64,000 nt of DNA from Georgenia thermotolerans (GCF_009193185.1 NZ_VUKF01000010.1:43066-107065), one strand, 5' to 3'. Shown: positions 37,457-50,485, counted from the first letter of the stretch. Numbers and translations are program-made. Notes: a model not told the origin generated them from the sequence alone.

Positions 37457-38254
37457 GTGAGTGTGTACGACTGCCAGAACCCGGAGGAACGCAGCGCAGG
37501 CCTCGACGAGGCCGTCAACGCCCTGGGGCGCGGGGCGCTCGCCGTCATCCCCACCGACACCGTGTACGGCATCGCCGCCGATGCGTTCGACCCCCGCGCC
37601 GTCGCCGCGCTGCTGGCGACCAAGGGCCGCGGGCGGCAGATGCCGCCGCCGGTGCTGGTCGGCAGCCCCGAGACGCTCGACGGGCTGGCCACCGAGGTCC
37701 CGGGCGTGGTCCGCGACCTCGTCAAGGCGTTCTGGCCCGGCCCGCTGACGATCATCTGCCTCGCGCAGCCCTCGCTCGCCTGGGACCTGGGCGACACCGA
37801 CGGCACCGTGGCGCTGCGCATGCCGGCGGACGAGACCGCCCTGGCGCTGCTGCGGCGCACCGGCCCGCTGGCCGTCTCCAGCGCGAACCTGTCCGGGCAG
37901 CCGTCGGCGACCACCGCCGCGCAGGCCGTGGCCTACTTCGGCGACAAGGTGGCCGTCTACCTCGACGCCGGCCATGCCGGCGGGGGCGTGGCGTCCACCA
38001 TCGTCGACGCGACGGCGGAGCGGCTGACCATCCTGCGCCAGGGGGCGCTCTCGCGCGCCGAGCTGGCCGCGGTCGCCCCCGAGCTCGCCGAGGACGAGGC
38101 CGCCGAGCAGCCGGCCGCCGACGGCGAGGCCGCCTCCGGTGACGGCGTGGGCGGGTCCGCCGCCGAGCCGGCCGCGAGCGAGAGCGCATCCCGGCCCGCG
38201 GCGGACGACGCCGCCGCGGAGGTGCCCACCGGGGAGGGTGACGCCCCGAGGTGA
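37457..38254 (+). CDS. L-threonylcarbamoyladenylate synthase (Sua5/YwlC/YrdC family)
   Basis: Makes threonylcarbamoyl-AMP from Thr, bicarbonate and ATP for t6A37 modification of ANN-reading tRNAs. 265 aa: IPTDTVYGIAADAF, KGRGRQMPPPVLVGS, FWPGPLTII and SSANLSGQP are YrdC-domain motifs. After about residue 210 comes a tail of some 55 residues rich in Ala, Glu and Asp. The start is GTG 37457; AAGACT (37444-37449) lies 7 nt upstream, suggesting a leaderless mRNA. The stop overlaps the next gene (GTGA). Confidence 0.92.
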   Translation: MSVYDCQNPEERSAGLDEAVNALGRGALAVIPTDTVYGIAADAFDPRAVAALLATKGRGRQMPPPVLVGSPETLDGLATEVPGVVRDLVKAFWPGPLTIICLAQPSLAWDLGDTDGTVALRMPADETALALLRRTGPLAVSSANLSGQPSATTAAQAVAYFGDKVAVYLDAGHAGGGVASTIVDATAERLTILRQGALSRAELAAVAPELAEDEAAEQPAADGEAASGDGVGGSAAEPAASESASRPAADDAAAEVPTGEGDAPR

Positions 38255-39720
38255 GGGTCTACCTGCTCGTCATGCTGACCGCGGCGGCCGTGACGTTCCT
38301 CCTCACGCCGATCGTGCGGCGGCTCGCGCACGTGACCCGCGCGTTCACCCCGGTGCGGGCGCGCGACGTGCACACCGTGCCCACCGCGCGCCTGGGCGGG
38401 GTGGCGATGCTGGGCGGCCTCGCCGCCGCGCTCATCGTGGGCTCGCAGGTGCCCTTCCTCCACGCCGTCTTCTGGGACACCTCCACCGCCTGGGCGATCC
38501 TCGGCGGCGCGACGCTGGTGTGCCTGCTCGGCGTGGCCGACGACATCTGGGACCTGGACTGGATGACGAAGCTCGTCGGCCAGGTCCTCGCTGCCGGGCT
38601 CATGGCCTGGCAGGGCGTCCAGCTCATCACCTTCCCGGTCTTCGGGCTGACGATCGGTTCGAGCCGGCTGTCGCTGTTCGCGACGATCCTCGTCGTCGTC
38701 GTGTGCATCAACGCGGTCAACTTCGTCGACGGCCTGGACGGCCTGGCCGCCGGCATGATCGCCATCGGCGGCGGCGCCTTCTTCTTCTACACGTACCTGC
38801 TCACCCGCGAGGCGCAGCCGGGCAACTACGCCAACCTCGCGACGGCGGTCATCGCCGCCCTGGTGGGGGTGTGCCTGGGCTTCCTGCCGCACAACTTCAA
38901 CCCGGCGCGCATCTTCATGGGCGACTCCGGGTCCATGCTGCTCGGCCTCGTCGTCGCGGCCGCCGCGATCGTCGTCACCGGGCAGATCGACCCGGCCGCC
39001 GTCTCGACCGGTCAGGTGCTGCCCGCCTACGTGCCGATCCTGCTTCCGGTCGCGGTGCTGCTGCTGCCGCTGCTGGACATGACCCTCGCCGTGCTGCGCC
39101 GCGTGCGCGCCGGGCACTCGCCGTTCCACCCCGACCGGATGCACCTGCACCACCGGCTGCTGGCCCTGGGCCACAGCCACCGGCGCGCGGTGCTGATCAT
39201 GTACCTGTGGACCACGGTGTTCGCCTTCAGCGCCGTGGCGCTGGCCGTGTTCTCGCCGCTGCAGGTCGCCGTCGGGGCCGCCGTCGCCATCGTCGCCGCC
39301 GCGGTGGTGACGTACAACCAGCTCCCCGGGCTGCGGCACGGCGCCGCGCCCGACGTCGCGGGCGTTCCGGGCGCCGGGGCGCCGGGCGGCGCGGTGGCGC
39401 CCGCGGGGGCGGCCGCCGACGTCGACGGAGCGCCCCCACGACGAGACGTCGCCGCCGCCCATGAGCGCGCCGCCGAGCCCGACGCCGCCGCCGAGCCCGG
39501 CGTTGCCGCCGAGGCCGGCGTCGCCGCCGAGCCCGGCGTTGCCCCCGAGCCCGGCGTTGCCGCCGAGCCGGAGCTCGCCGCGGATCCGGACGTCGCCCCC
39601 GGGCCCGAGGCCGCCACCGGCCCCGCCCTCTCCTCTCCAGCCGGCACGGCCCGTGCCGGCGGCCGCCACAGCGCGCCCGCCATCGCCGCCCCTCACCCCG
39701 CGAAGGACCAGCCCCGATGA
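38251..39720 (+). CDS. Undecaprenyl-phosphate sugar-1-phosphate transferase (WecA/MraY family)
   Basis: Integral membrane enzyme, 489 aa, with about eleven TM segments in the first 370 residues. It transfers a GlcNAc- (or related) 1-phosphate to undecaprenyl phosphate, starting a cell-wall glycopolymer. Motifs: VADDIWDLDW (Asp-Asp catalytic pair), NAVNFVDGLDGLAAG, IFMGDSGSMLLG and HPDRMHLHHRLLALGHS (the HxHHR loop of the WecA group). The ~120-residue C-terminal tail is Ala/Pro/Glu-rich and holds tandem AAEPGV repeats. It sits between tsaC and the atp genes with overlaps on both sides, as in mycobacteria and relatives. Confidence 0.9.
   Translation: MRVYLLVMLTAAAVTFLLTPIVRRLAHVTRAFTPVRARDVHTVPTARLGGVAMLGGLAAALIVGSQVPFLHAVFWDTSTAWAILGGATLVCLLGVADDIWDLDWMTKLVGQVLAAGLMAWQGVQLITFPVFGLTIGSSRLSLFATILVVVVCINAVNFVDGLDGLAAGMIAIGGGAFFFYTYLLTREAQPGNYANLATAVIAALVGVCLGFLPHNFNPARIFMGDSGSMLLGLVVAAAAIVVTGQIDPAAVSTGQVLPAYVPILLPVAVLLLPLLDMTLAVLRRVRAGHSPFHPDRMHLHHRLLALGHSHRRAVLIMYLWTTVFAFSAVALAVFSPLQVAVGAAVAIVAAAVVTYNQLPGLRHGAAPDVAGVPGAGAPGGAVAPAGAAADVDGAPPRRDVAAAHERAAEPDAAAEPGVAAEAGVAAEPGVAPEPGVAAEPELAADPDVAPGPEAATGPALSSPAGTARAGGRHSAPAIAAPHPAKDQPR
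39487..39594 (+). repeat. Six in-frame 18-bp repeats (AAEPGV) in the WecA-type gene
   Basis: Six consecutive 18-bp units, consensus GCCGCCGAGCCCGGCGTT, encode AAEPGV-AAEAGV-AAEPGV-APEPGV-AAEPEL-AADPDV. The last two are more diverged. A likely site of length variation between strains. Confidence 0.9.
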
Positions 39721-40190
39721 CCGACCGCCCCGCCGCCGCGCCCGGACCGACGCCCGACACCTCGGGCGCCACCCGGGATATGTTCCGGCGCATCCTGCGC
39801 CAGCTGACCCTCCTCGTCGTGGTCCTCGCCGTGGGCGGCGGGGTGGTGGGTTACCTCGCGGCCGGCCAGCCCGGGCTCTGGGGTGCCCTGATGGGCGCCG
39901 GCGTCGCCGCGCTCTTCATGGTCGGCACCGTCGCCACGATGCTCCTCACCGCCGACAAGCCGCTGCACGTGGCCAGCGCCGCGGGCGTGGGCGGCTGGAT
40001 CCTCAAGCTCATCCTGCTGCTCGTGCTCCTCGCGCTCGTGCGCGGCAAGGACTTCTACTCGCCGGGGGCGTTCTTCGTCGTCCTCGTCCTGGCCATCATC
40101 GGCTCCTTCGTCATCGAGGCCCGCGCCGTGCTGCACTCGCGCGTGCCGACGTTCGAGCCGCCCCACCCGCCGTCGGAGGGCCAGGCCTGA
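39717..40190 (+). CDS. atpI: AtpI-like small membrane protein preceding ATP synthase
   Basis: A 157-aa protein with about four TM segments (around 32-50, 55-75, 84-105, 112-130), in the position and with the features of the ATP synthase I protein, thought to assist c-ring assembly or Mg2+ supply. Sequence similarity within this family is low, so the call rests on topology and synteny. The start ATG overlaps the stop of the WecA-type gene. A separate promoter appears between it and atpB. Confidence 0.75.
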   Translation: MTDRPAAAPGPTPDTSGATRDMFRRILRQLTLLVVVLAVGGGVVGYLAAGQPGLWGALMGAGVAALFMVGTVATMLLTADKPLHVASAAGVGGWILKLILLLVLLALVRGKDFYSPGAFFVVLVLAIIGSFVIEARAVLHSRVPTFEPPHPPSEGQA

Positions 40191-40223
40191 CACGAGGGCC
40201 GTCCGCGGCCCGGGCCGTGGTCT

Positions 40224-40249
40224 TTGACCGCGTAAACATGCGTTAGGCT
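40224..40249 (+). promoter_or_regulatory. Probable promoter of the atp operon
   Basis: TTGACC (40224-40229) and TAGGCT (40244-40249), in the 111-bp gap before atpB. The spacer is only 14 bp, so TAGGCT is the more trustworthy element; TCTTTG at 40221-40226 gives 17 bp. Confidence 0.5.
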
Positions 40250-40301
40250 CTGTGCAGTCCCTGGGTGCGCGACGTGATTCGCGCATGCGCGGGAACCCGA
40301 A

Positions 40302-41165
40302 TTGAGAGCCGGAAACGAGCCACAGGGGGACGTCCTGTCTGTCGTAAGTCTGCTGACGCTCACCGCCCCTGGCCAGGTCATGGCCGCGGACGAGGGAGCC
40401 AGCTTCCACGGTCCCTCCCTCGCCGACTTCTTCCCGGCGCCGATCCTGTTCGAGGGCACGATCTTCGAGTTCAACCGCATCACGCTGGTGCGGATCATCG
40501 CGACGGCGGTGCTGGTGCTGCTGTTCTGGCTCGCGTCCCGCAACGCGCGCCTCGTGCCCACCCGCGGGCAGTCGCTCGGTGAGCTCGCGATCGACTTCGT
40601 GCGGTCGAACATCGCCGAGGAGTCGCTGGGCAAGGAGCTGGGCCGCAAGTACGCCCCGCTGCTCATCGTGATCTTCTTCGGTGTCCTCACGATGAACATC
40701 ACCGGCATCATCCCGTTCCTCAACATCGCGGGTTCCTCGGTGATCGGCCTGCCGCTGATCTTCGCGATCATCGCCTACGTCGCCTTCATCGCCGCCGGCA
40801 TCAAGGCGCACCACGGCGGCGGGCGCTTCCTCAAGTCGCAGCTCTTCCCCCCGGGCGTGCCGTGGCCGGTCTACATCCTGCTCACGCCGATCGAGTTCTT
40901 CTCGACGTTCATCCTGCGCCCCCTCACGCTGACGGTCCGTCTCATGGCGAACATGCTCGCCGGGCACCTGCTGCTCGTCCTGTGCTTCGCCGCCACGAGC
41001 TTCTTCTTCTTCGAGATGGCGAGCGCGCTGTCCGTCGTCGGCGTGGTGACGTTCGCCGCCGGCTTCGCCTTCACGATCCTCGAGCTCTTCATCGCGTTCC
41101 TGCAGGCGTACATCTTCGCCCTGCTCACCGCGGTGTACATCCAGCTGTCCGTCGAGGCTCACTGA
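40302..41165 (+). CDS. atpB: ATP synthase F0 subunit a
   Basis: Subunit a forms the proton half-channels beside the c-ring. 287 aa from TTG 40302, with five or six TM helices. LRPLTLTVRLMANMLAGH carries the essential Arg of helix 5. The start is uncertain. TTG 40302 has no good RBS; the only strong one (AGGGGG, 40324-40329) stands 5 nt before a CTG at 40335 in the same frame; and ATG 40380 (MAADEGASFHGPSLADFF) is a third candidate. Residues before about 25 are not conserved in the family, so any would give a working protein. Confidence 0.93.
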   Translation: MRAGNEPQGDVLSVVSLLTLTAPGQVMAADEGASFHGPSLADFFPAPILFEGTIFEFNRITLVRIIATAVLVLLFWLASRNARLVPTRGQSLGELAIDFVRSNIAEESLGKELGRKYAPLLIVIFFGVLTMNITGIIPFLNIAGSSVIGLPLIFAIIAYVAFIAAGIKAHHGGGRFLKSQLFPPGVPWPVYILLTPIEFFSTFILRPLTLTVRLMANMLAGHLLLVLCFAATSFFFFEMASALSVVGVVTFAAGFAFTILELFIAFLQAYIFALLTAVYIQLSVEAH

Positions 41166-41200
41166 CCCCCGGCGGGCCGCACGGTTCGCCACCACCCTGA

Positions 41201-41451
<251 letters not shown>

Positions 41452-41452
<1 letters not shown>

Positions 41453-42027
41453 TGACTCCCACCGACCTGGTGCTGGCTGCGGCGGAGGAGCACAACGTCC
41501 TCCTTCCGGCCAGCTACGACATCCTCTGGTCGGCGGTGTGCGTCGTCATCATCGCGTTCTTCCTCACGAAGTACGCCGTGCCGCGACTGACCGCGATGCT
41601 CGACGAGCGCGCCGCCAAGATCGAGGCCGGACTCGCCCAGGCGGAGGAGGCCCAGCAGGCCGCCGCCCAGGCCGAGGAGCAGATCGCCGCCGAGCTCGGC
41701 GCCGCGCGCCGCGCGGCCGCCGAGGTGCGGGAGCGCGCCCAGGAGGAGGGCAAGCAGATCGTCGCCGACGCCCGGGCCAAGGCCCAGGCCGAGGCCGACC
41801 GGGTCACGGCCAACGCCTCCCGGCAGATCGAGGCGGACCGGCAGGCTGCGCAGATCTCCCTGCGCACCGACGTCGGCATGCTCGCCAGCGAGCTGGCCTC
41901 GCGCATCGTCGGTGAGTCGGTGACGGACCGGGCGCTGCAGTCCCGCGTCATCGACCGCTTCCTCGACGAGCTCGACGCCCAGACGGCGCAGCAGGCCCCG
42001 GCGGACGCGAAGGTGCAGGAGGCCTGA
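41452..42027 (+). CDS. atpF: ATP synthase F0 subunit b
   Basis: A 191-aa peripheral-stalk protein: one TM helix (about 22-42, [19 protein letters not shown]), then a long charged Ala/Glu coiled coil. It is a simple b subunit; the b-delta fusion of mycobacteria is absent here. Overlaps atpE and atpH by one base at each end (TGATG). Confidence 0.96.
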
Positions 42028-42842
42028 TGCGTGCGAGCAGCGAGGCGGCCCTGGAGCGGGCGCAGGAGCGGTGGGAGCCGGTCCTGCGCGAGGTGGGGGA
42101 GCGCGCCCTGGCCCTGGGCCAGCAGCTCTTCGGCGTCGTCGACGTCCTCGACGGCTCCGGTGCGCTGCGGCGGGCCCTGACCGAGCCGTCCCGCAGCGGC
42201 GAGGACAAGGCCCGGCTGGCCGGCGCCGTCCTCGGCGGGAAGGCCGACCCCGAGGTGGTCGACCTCGTCGCCGGGCTGGTGCGCGAGCGCTGGTCCGACG
42301 ACCGGGACCTGGCGGAGGCGGTGGAGTCCCTCGCGACGGAGTCCGTGCTCGCCGCGGCGCAGGCCGCAGGTCGGCTCGCCGACGTCGAGGACGAGGCCTA
42401 CCGCCTCGTGCGGATGCTCGCCGACGAGCGCGACCTGCGCAACGCCGTCGAGGACCGCAACCTGCCGGCCGAGCGCCGCGCGGGCCTCATGGAGGCCGTG
42501 CTCAACGGCAAGGTCTTCCCGGAGACCTCCGTGCTGGCCGTGCGGGCCGCCCGGTCGCTGCGTCGCCGCTCGGTCACGACCGCGCTGCGCACCGTCACCG
42601 AGCTCGCCGCGCGCCGGCGGGCCCACGTGGTGGCGTCGGTGACCTCCGCGGTCCCGCTCTCGCAGGAGCAGATCGACCGGCTCTCGGCGATCCTGAGCCG
42701 CAACTACGGCCGGGACGTGCAGGTGCACGTCGGCCTCGACCCCGAGCTGCTCGGTGGCGTGCGGGTGCAGGTGGGCGACGACGTCATCGACGGCACGCTG
42801 GCCACCCGCCTCGCCGACGCCCGGCGCCGGCTCGCGGGCTGA
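42027..42842 (+). CDS. atpH: ATP synthase F1 subunit delta
   Basis: A 271-aa subunit linking the peripheral stalk to the F1 head. It is longer than the ~178-aa enterobacterial delta but normal for Actinobacteria, with an added N-terminal helical region. The conserved C-terminal part includes [15 protein letters not shown] and [16 protein letters not shown]. Coupled to atpF. Confidence 0.95.
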   Translation: MRASSEAALERAQERWEPVLREVGERALALGQQLFGVVDVLDGSGALRRALTEPSRSGEDKARLAGAVLGGKADPEVVDLVAGLVRERWSDDRDLAEAVESLATESVLAAAQAAGRLADVEDEAYRLVRMLADERDLRNAVEDRNLPAERRAGLMEAVLNGKVFPETSVLAVRAARSLRRRSVTTALRTVTELAARRRAHVVASVTSAVPLSQEQIDRLSAILSRNYGRDVQVHVGLDPELLGGVRVQVGDDVIDGTLATRLADARRRLAG

Positions 42843-42901
42843 CCCCGCACCCCGAACCTGAGACATCGACCGCGCGGCGGTCACTACGTGAAGGAAGACC
42901 A

Positions 42902-44542
<1,641 letters not shown>

Positions 44543-44544
44543 GC

Positions 44545-46961
<2,417 letters not shown>

Positions 46962-46992
46962 GCGGGCGCCGGAAGCGAAGGAGGCCCCGACG

Positions 46993-47274
46993 GTGGCGAT
47001 GAAGGTAGAGGTTGTGTCCACGCGCGCCGCGGTGTGGACGGGCGAGGCGACGAGCGTCGTGGTGCCCGCCGCGAACGGCGAGCTGGGAATCCTCACCGGG
47101 CGTGAGCCCGTGCTCGCCGTGCTGCGCCAGGGCACGGTGCGCATCACCCCGACGGAGGGCGAGCTCGTGACGGTCGACGTCACCGAGGGCTTCGTCTCCG
47201 TGGACCGCGACAACGTCACGGTCGTGCTCGAGAGCGCGGAGGACACCGCGCTGCTCGGTGGCCTGGGGGAGTAG
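46993..47274 (+). CDS. atpC: ATP synthase F1 subunit epsilon
   Basis: A 93-aa subunit. Only the N-terminal beta-sandwich is present (VEVVSTRAAVWTGEATSVVVPAANGELGILTGREPVLAVL, key parts GELGILTGREP and TEGFVSV). The C-terminal helical hairpin that inhibits ATP hydrolysis in E. coli is nearly absent, as in other Actinobacteria. Starts at GTG 46993 or ATG 46999; GGAGG lies about 10 nt before the GTG. Confidence 0.93.
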   Translation: MAMKVEVVSTRAAVWTGEATSVVVPAANGELGILTGREPVLAVLRQGTVRITPTEGELVTVDVTEGFVSVDRDNVTVVLESAEDTALLGGLGE

Positions 47275-47282
47275 GAGCGCCG

Positions 47283-47699
47283 TTGACGGGGGCGGGAACC
47301 ACGTGGGGAATGCTCGCGGTTCTCGCCCTCGTCCTGCTCGCGGCCCTGGTGGTCGCGTTCGCGGTGCGCGTGCGGCGCATCGCCAACCGGGTGGGCTCCT
47401 TCGAGTGCGCCCTGCGCCGGACCGGCGCGAAGGACTGGACCAGCGGCATCGCCTGCTACGGCGCGGGCCGGATCGACTGGTACCGGCTGGTGTCCCTGCG
47501 GCTGCGCCCGTCGCGCTCGTTCTCGCGCGACGGGCTCGTCGTGCTCGAGCGGCGGGTGCGCGCCGGGGCGGGACATGTGATCGAGGCGCGCGTGGCGTGC
47601 GGGGGCGAGCAGCTCGAGCTGGCGATGGTGCGTGAGGCCTTCGCGGGCCTGGTGAGCTGGCTGGAGGCCGCCCCGCCGCGGGGCGAGCCGCGCCTCTGA
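47283..47699 (+). CDS. DUF2550 family membrane protein
   Basis: A 138-aa protein with one N-terminal TM helix (about 9-31) and a basic soluble domain containing FECALRRTGAKDWTSGIACYGAGRIDWYRLVSLR in outline (key parts FECALR, GIARYG-like GIACYG and WYRL). It is conserved after the atp operon in Actinobacteria (Rv1312 type) and its function is unknown. The TTG start with AGGAG upstream is 8 nt after atpC, so it is probably the last gene of the atp transcript. Repeat cluster C follows. Confidence 0.88.
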   Translation: MTGAGTTWGMLAVLALVLLAALVVAFAVRVRRIANRVGSFECALRRTGAKDWTSGIACYGAGRIDWYRLVSLRLRPSRSFSRDGLVVLERRVRAGAGHVIEARVACGGEQLELAMVREAFAGLVSWLEAAPPRGEPRL

Positions 47700-47715
47700 C
47701 CCCTCCGGCCCTCCC

Positions 47716-47829
47716 GCGAGACGTCAAGTTGGTACCGAGACGTCAAGTTGGGAGCGAGGCGTCAAGTTGGGCGCGAGGCGTCAAGTGGGCTGCGAGGCGT
47801 CAAGTCGGCAGCGAGGCGTGACGTTGTCC
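47716..47829. repeat. 19-bp tandem repeat cluster C (six units)
   Basis: Six consecutive 19-bp units, consensus GCGAGRCGTCAAGTNGGNN, with an exact 19-bp period from 47716 to 47829. The first two have GAGACGTC, the next three GAGGCGTC, and the last is degenerate. It fills the gap between DUF2550 and the Nudix gene and points the opposite way from cluster D. Confidence 0.95.
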
Positions 47830-47873
47830 GCGCGCCGTCCGTTTTCAGTCGCGCGGTGTCTACCGTTGGCCGG

Positions 47874-48344
47874 GTGAACCGCTTCCAGGTCGTCCCGGCC
47901 GCCTATGTGCTTCTCGTCGAGCCGGCGAGGGGCGGGTCCGCCGACCGGGTCCTGCTCTCGCTGCGGCGCAACACGGGGTACATGGACGAGCACTGGTCCT
48001 TCGGTGCCGCAGGCCACGTCGAGGCCGGCGAGTCCGTCCTGGCTGCCGCCGTCCGCGAGGCGCGCGAAGAGCTCGGCGTGGAGCTCAGCACATCGGACCT
48101 CGAACCGCTGACCGTCATGCACCGCACGGCCGGCACGGGCGATCCCGTCGGCGAGCGGGTGGACTTCTTCTTCGCCGCGCACACCTGGACGGGCCGCCCC
48201 GAACGGTGCGAACCGCACAAGGCGGCGGCCCTGGGATGGTTCGCGCTGGACGACCTGCCAACGGGCGTGGTCCCGCACGAGCGAGAGGTGCTCGAGCGCC
48301 TCCGGACAGGCAACGTTCCCGCCGTCACCGTGGTCGGGTTCTGA
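47874..48344 (+). CDS. Nudix hydrolase
   Basis: A 156-aa protein with a complete Nudix box, GHVEAGESVLAAAVREAREELGV (matching Gx5Ex7REUxEExGU), which binds Mg2+ and cleaves a nucleoside diphosphate linked to another group. The substrate is not evident; house-cleaning of damaged nucleotides is one option given nucS next door. The start is GTG 47874. TACCGT (47861-47866) ends 7 nt before it with no RBS, so the mRNA is probably leaderless. Confidence 0.92.
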   Translation: MNRFQVVPAAYVLLVEPARGGSADRVLLSLRRNTGYMDEHWSFGAAGHVEAGESVLAAAVREAREELGVELSTSDLEPLTVMHRTAGTGDPVGERVDFFFAAHTWTGRPERCEPHKAAALGWFALDDLPTGVVPHEREVLERLRTGNVPAVTVVGF

Positions 48345-48401
48345 GACCGACGCACGAGCGGGTGCGTGGTCGGTGGAAATCGGAAGGTAAGGTTCTTCGT
48401 C

Positions 48402-49097
48402 GTGCGCGTCGTCATTGCCAGCTGCTCCGTGGACTACTCCGGGCGCCTCGATGCCCACCTGCCGCTCGCCACGCGGCTGCTCATGGTCAAGGCGGACGGC
48501 TCCGTCCTCGTCCACTCCGACGGCGGGTCGTACAAGCCGCTGAACTGGATGTCCCCACCGTGCCGGCTCACGGTCGCCGAGCCCGACGACACCGACGCCG
48601 AGCAGGGCGTGCGCGAGGTGTGGACCGTGCAGAACGCCAAGAGCGACGACCGGCTGGTCGTGCGCGTCCACGAGGTCGTCGCCGACCACACCGTGGAGCT
48701 CGGCGTCGACCCCGGCCTGGTCAAGGACGGCGTCGAGGCGCACCTGCAGAAGCTCCTCGCCGAGCAGATCGACCTGCTCGGCCCCGGCCACCAGCTCGTG
48801 CGGCGCGAGTACCCGACGGCGATCGGCCCGGTCGACATCATGGCTAAGGACCCCGACGGCGCGTCGGTGGCCGTGGAGATCAAGCGTCGCGGCGACATCG
48901 ACGGCGTCGAGCAGCTCACCCGCTACCTCGAGCTGCTCAACCGCGACCCGCTGCTCGCCCCGGTCCAGGGCGTCTTCGCCGCCCAGGAGATCAAGCCGCA
49001 GGCCCGGGTCCTGGCCACCGACCGGGGGATCCGCTGCCTCGTGCTCGACTACGACGCCATGCGCGGCATCGACGACGTCGAGTCGCGCCTGTTCTGA
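48402..49097 (+). CDS. nucS: Mismatch-specific endonuclease NucS/EndoMS
   Basis: The non-canonical mismatch-repair nuclease of Actinobacteria, which lack MutS/MutL. 231 aa: an N-terminal DNA-binding/dimerisation domain ([41 protein letters not shown]) and a C-terminal RecB-like nuclease domain with [32 protein letters not shown] (the EVK-like catalytic motif) and a hydrophobic C-terminus ending RLF. The start is GTG 48402. TAAGGT (48388-48393) lies 8 nt upstream, so probably leaderless. Followed by a small hairpin and repeat cluster D. Confidence 0.96.
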   Translation: MRVVIASCSVDYSGRLDAHLPLATRLLMVKADGSVLVHSDGGSYKPLNWMSPPCRLTVAEPDDTDAEQGVREVWTVQNAKSDDRLVVRVHEVVADHTVELGVDPGLVKDGVEAHLQKLLAEQIDLLGPGHQLVRREYPTAIGPVDIMAKDPDGASVAVEIKRRGDIDGVEQLTRYLELLNRDPLLAPVQGVFAAQEIKPQARVLATDRGIRCLVLDYDAMRGIDDVESRLF

Positions 49098-49108
49098 GGC
49101 AGCTGTCC

Positions 49109-49125
49109 CTCGCTCGCGGAGCGAG
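49109..49125 (+). terminator. Short hairpin after nucS
   Basis: CTCGCTC-GCG-GAGCGAG, a 7-bp stem with a 3-nt loop, 12 nt after the nucS stop. Weak terminator candidate. Confidence 0.45.
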
Positions 49126-49138
49126 TGGGCCCGCACCA

Positions 49139-49214
49139 CTCGACGTCTCGCGACCAACTTGACGTCTCGCGACCCGTTTGACGTCTCGCGACCTACTTGA
49201 CGTCTCGCGCGCGT
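49139..49214. repeat. 19-bp tandem repeat cluster D (four units)
   Basis: Four units with a 19-bp period (49139-49157, 49158-49176, 49177-49195, 49196-49214), consensus CTTGACGTCTCGCGACCNN. The same element as cluster C in the opposite orientation. It lies between nucS and nagA. Confidence 0.95.
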
Positions 49215-49264
49215 CGAGTCGCGGCGGGTGGGTATCGGACCGCCCCCGGGTGTTGGATGGGGGC

Positions 49265-50485
49265 ATGGCTGACGAGCGATGGGCGCTGCGTGGGCGGGTC
49301 GTGACCCCCGACCGCGTCCTGGCCGACGGCGCCGTCGTCCTCGCCGGCCCCACGATCGCCTGGGTCGGCCCGGCCGAGGAGGCCGCCGCCGCGGGGCACG
49401 GCGCCGCCGTCGCCGCCGCCCCGGCGCCCACCGACGGCCGTCACGTCCTGCCCGGGCTGGTCGACCTGCACTGTCACGGCGGCGGCGGGGCGTCCTTCCC
49501 CGACGCGGAGGACGCCGAGGCCGCGCTGCGCGCCGTCGCCGAGCACCGCCGCCACGGCACCACGACGCTGCTCGCCTCGCTGGTCACCGCCGCCCCGGAC
49601 ACGCTGCGCGCCCGGGTGGGCCTGCTCGCCGACCTCGCCGACGCCGGGGAGATCGACGGCATCCACCTCGAGGGCCCCTTCCTGGCCCCGACCCGCTGCG
49701 GCGCGCAGGACCCCGCGCTCATCCGGGCGCCTGACCCGGCCCTCGCCGGCGAGCTGCTCGCCCTCGGCCGCGGCCACGTCGCCACCATGACGCTGGCCCC
49801 CGAGCGGCCGGGCAACACCGGGCCCGACGGCGTCGCCGCGCGCCTCGTCGCCGGCGGCGCGCTGCCCTCCTGGGGCCACACCGACGCCGGGCCGGAGGAG
49901 ACCCGCGCGGCCCTCGCCGAGTCGGTCGCGCTGCTCGCCGCCACCCCGGGCGCCCGCGCCGCCCGCCCCACCGTGACCCACCTGTTCAACGGCATGCGCC
50001 CGCTGCACCACCGCGACCCCGGCCCCATCGGGGAGCTGCTCGCCGCCGCCCGCCGCGGGGGCGCCGTCGTCGAGCTCATCGGCGACGGCGTCCACCTCGC
50101 GCCGGCCGTCGTGCGCGCGGTGTACGAGCTCGTCGGGCGGGAGAACGCCGCCCTCGTCACCGACGCCATGGCCGCGGCCGGCATGCCCGACGGCGCCTAC
50201 CGGCTCGGCTCCATGGAGGTCACCGTCGCCGCCGGGGTCGCCCGTCTCGCCGGCGACGGCGCCATCGCCGGGGGCACCGCCCACCTGCTCGACGTCGTCC
50301 GCGCCACCGTCGCCGGCGGCGTGCCGCTCGTCGACGCCGTCTACATGGCCGCGACCACGCCCGCGGCCGTCCTGGGCCGCCGCGATGTCGGGGCCCTCGA
50401 GGCCGGCCGCCGCGCCGACGTCGTCGTCGCCGACGCCGACCTGCGGCCCCTCACCGTCCACCGTCTCGGCCAGGAGGTCAGATGA
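49265..50485 (+). CDS. nagA: N-acetylglucosamine-6-phosphate deacetylase
   Basis: Removes acetate from GlcNAc-6-phosphate in amino-sugar catabolism and cell-wall recycling. 406 aa, amidohydrolase fold: [15 protein letters not shown] (metal HxH), [10 protein letters not shown] (metal Glu), [27 protein letters not shown] and VTDAMAAAG (catalytic Asp). The start ATG 49265 lies 6 nt after TTGGAT, a weak -10. No nagB nearby. The stop overlaps the beta-glucosidase gene (ATGA), so the two are co-expressed. Confidence 0.95.
   Translation: MADERWALRGRVVTPDRVLADGAVVLAGPTIAWVGPAEEAAAAGHGAAVAAAPAPTDGRHVLPGLVDLHCHGGGGASFPDAEDAEAALRAVAEHRRHGTTTLLASLVTAAPDTLRARVGLLADLADAGEIDGIHLEGPFLAPTRCGAQDPALIRAPDPALAGELLALGRGHVATMTLAPERPGNTGPDGVAARLVAGGALPSWGHTDAGPEETRAALAESVALLAATPGARAARPTVTHLFNGMRPLHHRDPGPIGELLAAARRGGAVVELIGDGVHLAPAVVRAVYELVGRENAALVTDAMAAAGMPDGAYRLGSMEVTVAAGVARLAGDGAIAGGTAHLLDVVRATVAGGVPLVDAVYMAATTPAAVLGRRDVGALEAGRRADVVVADADLRPLTVHRLGQEVR

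Noticed and set aside
47716..49214. CRISPR array from regularly spaced repeats
   Set aside because: The unit is only 19 bp including its filler, there are no unique spacers of ~30 bp, and there are no cas genes anywhere in the window.
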